Positions 9,801-18,192 of a stretch of DNA of 43,152 nt are shown here, piece by piece. Under the pieces are notes generated by a model. It searched no databases. It saw only the letters and a program-made list of their open reading frames with translations, and was not told where the DNA came from. Source of the DNA: Phlegmacium glaucopus (taxonomy: Eukaryota > Basidiomycota > Agaricomycetes > Agaricales > Cortinariaceae); assembly GCA_015039465.1 (NCBI GenBank), contig MU130002.1, forward strand, positions 44,992-88,143. Direction: 5' to 3'. Numbering within the stretch: position 1 is the stretch's first letter; every line of letters begins with the position of its first letter. The translations under genes were made by a program, and so were the position numbers.

Positions 9801-10979
9801 TAGTCCAGATCCGGTGTGTGTTTTGTGGGCCAATGTGGTTGGTGACACGCATTTCACTTGATCAGGTGAGCATTGTTCCATAATGTTTGCACTGAGCATT
9901 GCATCTACGCTTTCGTGCAAATATTTCTTCTGTGGCGGTGTCAACGGCTTTTGGTGGACCTTGGTTGTAAAGATTGTTCCAGGTTCAATGTCCAATCGGT
10001 GTACTGCATCTTCGACATGTTTCACTTCATTAACTGAGAGGGCAAAAATGTCAGCCCATTCGGATATGAACTTTAACATTTGTTTACACTCCTTTTCATT
10101 TAAATCTGGTCCAATTGTCACCTGCTTGAGTATTTTGTCTACTCTCTCCCTTTTCCAGGGATCTGTGAGTCGTGTGAATATGTTGCTATTGTTCTTGAGG
10201 CTATCTACTTCTATTTCGGTTGCTATAGAAGTGTCTTCCACCGATTCTTCTGTGGTGATGTAGATCAGTGATGCCTCTCCGCTCTCAAAAGTTTCTATGA
10301 TTGCGGCATTAATTGCATGTTCTTTTTTATCATGTGAGTTCATAGAAACTTCCCTCGAGGGGAACATTTCTTTGTTCCCCACTAAATTTTCTTGCTCCTC
10401 TCCTACGCTTGCTCTTGGTTGTTCTATTCTGCTTTGTCCTTTTACAATGTCGACTTGGTTTCTGAGTACTGTTGTGTTTCCTCTGTTTGTTACCGTTACT
10501 GTGTTGTCTTTGTAATTGTGGATTGCATTGAACGTTGTGAGTAGCGTTTTCCTAAACAGGAACTCCCAATTGCCTCCGCTGTCGAACACCTCAAAAGCAC
10601 CATGTGCTCTGACCCCTCCTATCTCCATTTCACCTTCCCATACCGCCACCAGCCATACAATAGCTCCATTTGCCATTCGTAACCATCGCGACGAGGATTT
10701 ATACTGTCCTAGTCGGTGTTTGATGCTTTCAAACTTTGTTGCTGACATTGCATTTACTAGTGCGCCATCATCAAAATTGGCCCATGTCCTCACAACTTCT
10801 CCTTTTGGTGCTAGGATTTGGAGCTGGTGTATGAACAGTTGTGTGGTATGTTTAGGTTCATGTCCCACGATATACAAGTCAAATATTTGCATTCCAGATT
10901 CTATCACTGGTACATTGGCTGTGTTCAATTCACTGCTATTGTCTTCCATTTTATCACCACCCTCTGCTGGGGCCGTCAA
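6889..10979 (-). pseudogene. pol of element B: protease, RT, RNase H, integrase; broken
   Basis: On the minus strand from 10979: an aspartic-protease-like region with FDDGALVNAM at the active site; RT with GFDFAAGFYAV and the FVDD catalytic box (about 9340); RNase H (TTDGCKYAFGAVL ... HVPGHINVVADGLSR); then integrase with HHCC (H..H before 8073, CGHC after) and D, D, E in GDYLSMP, TDGGKHF and NGLVEGANK. The C-terminus is a Glu-rich tail ending at TAG 6889-6891. In-frame TGA codons occur at 9669, 7492 and 7144, each where Arg (CGA) fits the surrounding protein, plus a one-base frameshift near 8073 in an A-rich run. The 10979 start is TTG; the frame is open further upstream and lies -1 to gag, so gag-pol expression by -1 frameshifting near the gag stop is plausible. 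Confidence 0.9.
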
Positions 10980-10987
10980 TTGGGTAT

Positions 10988-12223
10988 CTATTTTGACGGC
11001 CCTTCCTCGTTTCCCTGGATGTCTTGCCAGTTAGTGCCGTAGTTGTCAACTGCTAAGAAATGAATGTTGGTTGTGCCCCGCGGCTCTTTGAGGATGCGAG
11101 TGCAGATTGCTCTCCATTGTTGCTCATTCGGGTGGAGCGTGCGGTAACCCAGGGCTTGGCAGTTTTCTCCGCTTCTCAATCCCAGGTGGCCCACCTGGCC
11201 GCATGTGAAACACTCACCGGAATTGACTGGTGCGGTGCCAGGTCGAAGGGGGTACGGTGTCTTTTCCATTACTTTGGTACCTGGTCCGTAATTTCTCATC
11301 CATTCAGCTTGTTGCGCTTGGTGGGCTTGACGACCTGCTTGTGTATCCAGGTGATGTGGCATGGTTGATAGAAGTGTTCGTAGTTCTGCTTTCTGTTCAG
11401 CCGTTGGTGGGGGTCTAGGGTTGAAGTTGGTGGTATTTGCTCTGTTTTGGCGTTGTGCATTAGGATTTATTGGAAATCTGAGGTTGCCTTGACCGCCGCT
11501 GTTGCTTTCAAATGGATTATTCATATCAGCTGTGTTTGGCAACGGTTGTCGCTTGGAGATAGCAACCGTTGCAAGTTGTTGTCGTATTGGGGCTGTGGGT
11601 GATTTCGACACTGTTTCCAGGAATTGTATACGTCTTTCAATGGCTTTCTGTTCTGCTTGACTTTTGTTCCATATGTCCATGCTGTCTCGGATGTAGTCGA
11701 TGTCGACATCTCGGACTGCTTGTAAAAATGTGTCCCAGTCTTCGTGTCCTGTTCCAACTTTTTCTTGCAATATGCTCAGTAACTCCTTTCTGACTTGTCT
11801 GATGTAGGTGGTGGTTTTATCCAGCTTGGCGCCTTTGACTGCTTTTGCCATTTTATCTGCCCATGCAATATGTGAGTATATCTCTCTTCCTGCAACCTTT
11901 TCTTTCTTTGCTAAATCTTCTGTAGTTATTGTTTGGTTTAGAATTTCTTCTTCATATTCTTTGACCGTCTTCTTTACTTGCTTTTTCCTTGGCCATCTCT
12001 TTCGGAAGGCTGCTTCTATTTCAGCCCAGGTTTTCTTTTCGTTGTTGTCAAGGTCTATGTACCAATCATCGGCGACCCCGTCTGCTTGTAGGTAATTTGG
12101 GAATTGTGTCTTTTTGACCTCGTCGTTGCTATTGCCCATTCGCCTGAAGAAGGCTCGTAGGAAATCTTCTGGGTTTTCATCCTCTTTGTCTCCGTGAAAT
12201 GGTGTTATCACTTCTGCCGACAT
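10988..12223 (-). CDS. gag of element B (capsid/nucleocapsid)
   Basis: This is the Gypsy gag that packages the element RNA. The first in-frame ATG is at 12223 (MSAEVITPFHGD). The frame stays open upstream to about 12590 with no ATG that I found, so the true start may be lost or upstream residues may be translated. A capsid-like region (PEDFLRAFFRRM ... WAEIEAAFRKRWP) is followed by a proline/asparagine-rich stretch and a zinc knuckle, CFTCGQVGHLGLRSGENC, whose last spacing (eight residues rather than four) is unusual. It ends EGPSK-stop at 10988, directly before pol in the -1 frame. Confidence 0.85.
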   Translation of the reverse strand: MSAEVITPFHGDKEDENPEDFLRAFFRRMGNSNDEVKKTQFPNYLQADGVADDWYIDLDNNEKKTWAEIEAAFRKRWPRKKQVKKTVKEYEEEILNQTITTEDLAKKEKVAGREIYSHIAWADKMAKAVKGAKLDKTTTYIRQVRKELLSILQEKVGTGHEDWDTFLQAVRDVDIDYIRDSMDIWNKSQAEQKAIERRIQFLETVSKSPTAPIRQQLATVAISKRQPLPNTADMNNPFESNSGGQGNLRFPINPNAQRQNRANTTNFNPRPPPTAEQKAELRTLLSTMPHHLDTQAGRQAHQAQQAEWMRNYGPGTKVMEKTPYPLRPGTAPVNSGECFTCGQVGHLGLRSGENCQALGYRTLHPNEQQWRAICTRILKEPRGTTNIHFLAVDNYGTNWQDIQGNEEGPSK

Positions 12224-12597
12224 TTCTTCAATTTCTGTCTGGATTATGTATTCAGTTGTTTCTGTTGGAATGCTTCTTGTTTGGCACTGTGGCAATGTGT
12301 CTGGGCTTGTCGAAGACGGTGTGTTGGCCTGTGACGTAGGTACGACGAGCTCGTAGTTTCCTGAGAGTCGTGATGATGCTCTTGTGGAGTCTGTCTGTGG
12401 TGGTATTGGTGTGCTGTTTCCTATTGCTGAGCTTATCGTTGTGGTCGAGGCTCGGTTCCTCGAGGTATATCGTCCTAGAGGGTCTCGAGGATACTTTTTG
12501 TTGTTTGTATGTGCCAGCGTGCCTATTTCTGTTTCCCATTTAATTCCTGTATTCCTTTGTACTTTTGACCTTGCCCGTGTCGCTTTTCTTTAGTGTG

Positions 12598-12620
12598 GGT
12601 TCAATCCGCTCTCATCACCA
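12598..12620 (-). other. Primer-binding-site-like sequence of element B
   Basis: Two bases inside the 5' LTR, the minus strand reads TGGTGATGAGAGCGGATTGA and then ACC. It starts TGG, as needed to pair with a tRNA 3' CCA, and its complement includes GGTTCAATCC, like a T-arm. Spacing to the T-loop is about two bases shorter than canonical, so the tRNA identity is left open. Confidence 0.65.
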
Positions 12621-12622
12621 GA

Positions 12623-12768
12623 TGGATCGGGGTAATCCGATAAAGAACCAGTTGGATTGTGTTGTCTCTCGTTGCCTCTACTGTATCTAGTTTTGTAATG
12701 TAAGGGTGATGCCAAACATATGTAAACAATCATGTGATTTCCCTGGAGGGTCATTCTATGACACTCCA
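12623..12768 (-). repeat. 5' LTR of element B (146 bp)
   Basis: This is the second copy of the 146-bp LTR. It differs from 6685-6830 at 12733, 12753 and 12759, each a CG to TG or CA change on the plus strand. Confidence 0.93.
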
Positions 12769-14340
12769 TCGGCTCAGCACCAAATGTGAGTGCAAGCTTA
12801 TAGTTGCCACAACAGTACTAGCAGGAGTTGAGTCCTGAGGTAACTTTGACTGTCTTTCACTGTGCTGACCAAACTTGGACGATTGTAGCTTGGCTTGACT
12901 AGAGATCATCAGCAAATTCAGGAATTTCCCATAGATCGTCACAGTCATGTCACCCAAACTCATAGTTTCCCATAGATAGTCACAGTCATGTTATAGTTTC
13001 TCATAGTCACATCACTCAATTTATAGTCAGTTATAGTTCCATAGCATCCATGCCATGCTTGCTAGTGCTGTCCAGCATTACTTTGTTATGCTATCACACT
13101 ACTCACAGCTTTGTCATATGGTGACATAGATAATACTTTTTTGTTAAGTTAAATAAACCAGCCCTAAACAAAGTCCATGCACAACAAAAAACTACTAAAC
13201 ATTCAACTTCAATGTTTCAACCTCACCACACCACCACACAATGACAACCTAACAACCATGTCAATGGCCACAATGATGACATCAACATGTCAACAAGGAG
13301 GACAAACGACACTGGCTACCACCACTACCCAAGAACCAAGCGATGATGATGACAGCAACAACAACAACAACAACAACGGCTATTGAGTATGGGTTTTTTT
13401 GTTTTCTTTTTTTGTTTTTTAAATTTCATTTATAATCTCTACTAACTATATCCAAACAGTCTACAACTACAATTCTGACGAGCAACAACAACAGTTATTA
13501 AGTAGGGGTTTTTTTTAAAAAAAAAATTCATTTCAAATTTCTACTGACTATATCCAAGCAGTATACAACTACGATGACCATGCATCAACAAACAATGAGC
13601 AACAAGCAACAACGATGGCTATCAGGTACAGGTTTAGAAAAAAAAATTATTTCAAATTTCAACTAACTATATCCAAGCAGTATACAACTATGACAACCGC
13701 CATGCATCAACAAACAATGAGCAACAAGCAACAACAATGGCTATCAAGTACAGAGTGGGTATAGGGTGGGTTTTTTGTTTTAGTACAATGATGTCAATCA
13801 TATAGAACTACCTATGCAATGTCATGTAGACTACTTGAATATAGTATGTATTTTAAAATTTCCTTATTGTTGTGTGTGATATATCTGGTCTAAATAATTC
13901 CTAGCTTCAGTATGAGATGGTATTAACCTAAGCTATGTAGCACTGTATAGCAATGAGCTAAGTCTATATAGCACTCTATAGTGCTGTCTAACATTAAGCC
14001 GTTTTTGGGTAGCATTACCATGACACTGGACAGCACTATAAACAAAAGAACCTTTTCTATGGTTCTATGGTGCTGTCCAGTGCTGTCCAGTGCCGGTAAG
14101 CTGGCCCCAAGTTTACTGATGATGGTGACTTGTTGATGTTGCTGAGGGGTCCCATGTTTGACCTGGTTTGGCAGTGAATGCTCATAGCTCCACTGCATGT
14201 TGTGACCTGCACAGGTTTCTTTGTCATCTTTTCCATTGATGCTTTTGACATCCTGGGGTATAGCAGTATGCCTTGTACTCTATTGTGGCTTTTTATATGG
14301 GAGAAGTGGTAGAATAGCTACTACTATGTTCTGAGCCTGT
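12769..14340. other. AT-rich non-coding repeat region
   Basis: No credible gene. It holds short recurring motifs (CATAGATNGTCACAGTCATG near 12940-12990), poly-A/T tracts and the tandem repeat block described separately. An inverted repeat of CACTGGACAGCAC/GTGCTGTCCAGTG with a loop of about 30 bases lies at about 14022-14083. Confidence 0.6.
13330..13760. repeat. Tandem repeat, ~105-125 bp unit, about 3.5 copies
   Basis: The phrase ACTAACTATATCCAAGCAGT and near variants recurs at 13441, 13543 and 13662. Each copy is followed by a CAA-rich stretch (GAGCAACAAGCAACAAC), then GGCTATCAAGTA and a poly-T or poly-A tract. Small reading frames here encode only Asn/Thr-rich repeat products. Confidence 0.8.
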
Positions 14341-14360
14341 GTCCTCAAGATTTTTCATGC

Positions 14361-14639
14361 TTGCTTAGAGCATGGGAAAATGGTGAAGGTCATGGTAACA
14401 GAACAAGGAGCATTTTTCCAAGCTGGTTAGAGCCACTCCAGGGTCATGGCATATGTATCAGGGCCACCCTCTTCTATCTGCTCCAGGGTGTGCCCATAGA
14501 AGCAATGAAGGTCATAGGGTGCTGGAGCAGTGATGCTTTTCTTCAATACCTGAGAAAACATGCACAGATTCTCACACCTTTCATCCAGGCCAATCCAGAT
14601 ACCCATGAAACCTTCTTGCAGTTCATTATTCCATCCTAA
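14361..14639 (+). pseudogene. Tyrosine recombinase C-terminal remnant
   Basis: The 92-aa frame resembles the catalytic C-terminus of tyrosine recombinases common in mushroom genomes: LEPLQGHGI, LFYLLQGVP, MKVIGCWSSDAF, then YLRKHAQIL with the likely nucleophile Tyr. In the family the H-x-x-R box reads HGIR; here it is HGIC (TGT, one C-to-T change from CGT), followed by Arg where Gly is expected. The region before residue 20 does not align with a recombinase, so the gene is a 5'-truncated relic, probably from a Crypton- or DIRS-type element. It is not expected to be active. Confidence 0.7.
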
Positions 14640-15236
14640 TCCCTTTGACAAGGGCAACAGTGATATTTCAACTAGCTCCCTCCCTAGGTTACCAAGGAGA
14701 CAAGCTCAGTATGCATTAGCAGTCTTCCTCCTAGCTGGGTAACAAGACTTACTCATTGCATTGCCAGACTCCTATAACATGGGTTTTGCAGCTCGTCTCT
14801 CCCCAGCCTAGTTTGGAGTGCTACTTGGGTCAGGAAGTGCTTCATGCTTTCACCCAATTAGCTTCTGCTCTTATATCTTGTCAATCCATCATTTTGTAGT
14901 CCATAAATATATCTACACCCCACAGCATCAACCAGAAGTTGATCTGGGGTTTCTTCTGTTGCATGCTCAGTCAACCAGGTGAATATGCAAAGACAGGATT
15001 TGCTGACTGATGACTAACAGTAGCCCATATTTCTAAGAGGTACTGAATGAACTCTTTGAATGAATTTTAGGGTTTGTTAGAGGTAAGAACCTGGGAATCA
15101 AGTTGAATTCCAAGGTGCTTATCTTTGATAAGCACCTTGTACCTATATACTACAAGTGTGTGAAGCTACAACTAAATATGGCTAAAGCAAATAGAAGGCA
15201 TAAGGCATATACAACAACAAGAATAGAACTGACATC
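14640..15236. other. Non-coding stretch with a small perfect hairpin
   Basis: No gene is visible. At 15111-15139 a 13-bp arm, CAAGGTGCTTATC, is followed by a TTT loop and its exact reverse complement. The rest is unremarkable AT-rich sequence downstream of the recombinase remnant. Confidence 0.6.
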
Positions 15237-15553
15237 TAGGGATTGTCATGGGTTTTTCAGCCCCTGCAGGTTGGCAGGTAGGGTACAGGCGGGTACAGTT
15301 ACGGTTACAGATTTCTGTACCCGCCACCTACAGAATGAGCCCAAGATCACTCAAAACAGATAAGAATTGAAGGAGATATGACCAAAATGATAGTAACTAT
15401 TATTTAGCACATATCTCCCTTATTTCTGGGCCGTTTTGGGTGTTTTTGGGCTTGTTTTGACAGGTAAACCCATGGGGTCAGAAGGTACAGGTCCCTGTGG
15501 GTGGGGTACAGGTTGCTGCCGAGTTACCCGCTGGTTACCTGCAACAATCCCTA
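15237..15553. mobile_element. hAT-like miniature element (317 bp)
   Basis: Inverted tips TAGGGATTGT and ACAATCCCTA bound the element. It is flanked by an exact 8-bp target duplication, CTGACATC, at 15229-15236 and 15554-15561. Eight-base duplications and TAGGG-type tips are the hAT signature. The inside is non-coding, with GGTACAG/GGGTACAG-like repeats. Mobility would depend on a transposase elsewhere. Confidence 0.88.
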
Positions 15554-15963
15554 CTGACATCTGTATGATGTCATTGGCAAAGAGTCAACTACTGCAACAA
15601 TAAAGGGATGTCCACAAGGGGCAGGAAGGGGAATGCAGTATGTAATATGACCATAGAGTAAATGGTGAAAGTAATAGCAATACTAAGCATACCTAGTGTT
15701 GGATACAATGTGCATCCCCTGACAGGGTTACTTTGAAAAAAAAGTTCTCCAGCTGATTTGACACCTTGTACAAAAGTAGTAGCAGTCTTTAGGCAACCAG
15801 CATCATACAAGAAAATTTTACATATAAGAAATATGGATAGGAACACAGGAACAGTACTCTGAGAAACACAGAAAATAAAAGGTAACATCTTTCTTTTTGA
15901 AAGATACACCTCAAAAAAACAAAATATTTATTATAGGAAACACATGAGAAACATGTCTATGTT
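15554..15963. other. Non-coding stretch
   Basis: AT-rich sequence between a miniature element and a palindrome. The one frame above 100 codons (minus, 15589-15909) is hydrophobic by composition and has no recognisable domain. Confidence 0.5.
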
Positions 15964-16131
15964 CCTACATCAGCAAACTCTGATTTTTGCCATAGTGAGT
16001 TATAGCAAAATATAGCAAAGTATAGCATGGGTCCCTATCTCTGTAGCACTACAGAGATAGGGACCCATGCTATACTTTGCTATATTTTGCTATAACTCAC
16101 TATGACAAAAAATTGGAGTTTGCTGATATAG
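15964..16131. repeat. Long near-perfect palindrome
   Basis: Two arms of about 83 bp (15964-16046 and 16049-16131) are reverse complements with few mismatches and only two central bases. The centre reads CTGTAG-CA-CTACAG. Outer parts share CTACATCAGCAAACT against the inverse of AGTTTGCTGATATAG. It may be a foldback miniature element; no target duplication is evident. Confidence 0.9.
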
Positions 16132-16330
16132 GGTATTTCTTTGATAAACATTTATTGTCTTTTTGTGAGAAAAACCCTTTGGAAATGACAAGTTTTTTAA
16201 GGTTTGCTGAGGCCATCCTGACCAGCTTTTGGGGAAAATAATTTTGGGCTGAAACATTATTGAAACATACCTTATTTGGGGAACAACAGGCTTGAAGAGA
16301 TTTACCAACTCCAGGCAATTTTAGTAATCC
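16132..16330. other. Non-coding stretch
   Basis: Short AT-rich flank between the palindrome and the next miniature element; nothing recognised. Confidence 0.5.
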
Positions 16331-16920
16331 TAGGGCTGCGCACCATACCCATAATGACAGGTACAATGGCCAGGTCTTACGGGTAAACACCTGTCCCGTT
16401 TGGATCTTGAGCCCAGCTTTTGATGGCCGTATGTCAATGGCCGTAATGGCCATCATACAGGTTGACAGGTCTGTGGGCATTTTTGTGTGAAATTTTTAAG
16501 TTTTGGCAGGTATTTGGCACAAATTGCATTGCATTTGGGCCCTTGTCATTTGAAATTAATTATTTGTGTTATAAATCAATTGAAAATTGCACTTTTAGTT
16601 GCCTTGTTTTGTCTTCTTCATTTCAAACTCCATGCCAGCCAACCTATTTTTGTCAAATAATGATGAAATATTTTCCATTCCGTGTCTGCTGCACTACAAA
16701 ATGTATTTTTTATACAATTAAATATAGTACATTACTCCTAAGTCCTAATTTTATTTTTTTAAACTCTTACTCGCACACTTTTAATGCAATGCTGTGCTGA
16801 CGGCTGTAGTACCCGTTTACGGCCATTTTTCTACCCAGCTGTACCATCCAGGGTTGGAGGGAGAAATTTATGGCCATAATTTAACAGCCGTACCCGTAAT
16901 ACGGCCGGTGCGCAGCCCTA
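16331..16920. mobile_element. hAT-like miniature element (590 bp)
   Basis: Exact 14-bp inverted tips TAGGGCTGCGCACC and GGTGCGCAGCCCTA. The 8-bp flanks AGTAATCC (16323-16330) and AGCAATCC (16921-16928) agree at seven positions, a slightly decayed target duplication. No transposase. Subterminal ACGGCC/GGCCGT and TACCCGT motifs recur near both ends, as in hAT elements. Confidence 0.87.
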
Positions 16921-16928
16921 AGCAATCC

Positions 16929-18192
16929 CAGTTCCCCCTTGTGTACTACTATGTAAGTCACAAACTGGTTGGGATATGCGGCTCATCTGCCATATGATTC
17001 TTAAACCAGTCTGCAATTTCAGACAGTTTTTACTACCCAGTAGGTATGGAATTCCGAGGGTTAATAGCCAGGTTCCCCGTCGTTCGTGTTCTTTTTTTTC
17101 AGAATAGGGTAGCGACATAAACGGCCCGGGTGATCTTCTGATATCAACAGATTAAATGCGCTGAGTTAAATCCTAAGGATGGATTATGTATCTGATAAAG
17201 TCTATGATTCGGAGATCCATCTGAGGGAAGATCCTTCAGGTTTAACGAGAAAACTAGGCAAGATATTGACTCGGCGGAGACTGCTCCTCGATAGATCGTT
17301 GGAATATGTACTGCAATCGTGTGATAGCTTGGGCTTTTTGATATCAACATCTTGAGCGCCGTTTCACTTTAATGAAACTTATTTTACATTTATTTTTGGT
17401 AACGCTATTCAAAGACAATCCTGTGATGCCGAAATGAATTCTCACCCACGCGAATGTCTTCTGAAAGAATGGTACATACATATGTCTTCTCAAAGAATGG
17501 TACATACATATGTCTCCAGATATCCCATTGTCTGAAAAGCAACCATCACACACACATAGCAACAGGCAATTCTTCTAGCTTGCAAATATCCTGCCAGTAA
17601 GAAAAAAGTATATCCAGAAGCATCAATGACCTTGACATACATATTTCCCTCGAAGATATCCAACTCCACTTCGAGGCTACTAGTACTACTTGCCGCTCCT
17701 CCTCCTTATCGGATTCAAACTCATCACGCGCCGAGAGGTTGGGAGATCATCAACATTTTGAGGAACAATCCCGGGAGGCTTGGTCTCGGGATGCAAACGA
17801 ATTAGTGTGGCATGCTCTTGATTTATATCTCTCATTGTCTTATCAGCCAGAGCACTGCATGGCAGATATTTACGTCACTCTTATTCATTTGTTGGCTAGA
17901 ACCTTCGTGATCGCATGGTAATTTCCGTGCAGGGCGCGGACCTGCTAGTCACAGAATAAATTAGACGGTTCGACCCTACGAGTATTAGATGACATTGACA
18001 GGACTTGTAATGTTAGTAATTTGTAAAGGGAGTTGTTGAACTTTCGCGTCTCAGGCACTGCACGTGACTTGGTCAAATAAATAAAAAAATTGTTGTTTTC
18101 TTTGCCATCGATCAGGCCAAGTATATATCCTCCACAGTTCACCTCAGAACATACACGTTGCGATCTTGATATTAACTAGGCTCTTCCTTGTC
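16929..18192. other. Intergenic region upstream of the importin gene
   Basis: No gene could be supported. A 28-bp unit (TGTCTTCTGAAAGAATGGTA...) is tandemly duplicated at 17455-17482 and 17483-17510 with one mismatch. The last few hundred bases before 18193 presumably include the importin promoter; no clear TATA box was seen. Confidence 0.5.

Larger units (their letters stand above)
6685..12768 (-). mobile_element. Ty3/Gypsy retrotransposon (element B), nearly full length, defective
   Basis: Two 146-bp LTRs (6685-6830 and 12623-12768) bound a 6,084-bp element read on the minus strand. It has a tRNA primer-binding-like site, gag, pol (protease, RT, RNase H, integrase) and a polypurine tract. 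The LTRs differ at only three positions, so the insertion is fairly young. The five bases outside the two ends (ATCAA and TCGGC) do not match, so the target duplication has been lost or never existed. pol has three in-frame stops and a frameshift. Unlike element A, no chromodomain is visible; the C-terminus is acidic. Confidence 0.93.

Noticed and set aside
13177..13386. Asn/Asp/Thr-rich 69-codon frame
   Set aside because: Low-complexity product of the CAA/GAT repeat with no domain.
17950..18000. Possible tRNA gene from a GGTTCGACCC B-box-like string
   Set aside because: No A-box at the right distance and no cloverleaf could be drawn.
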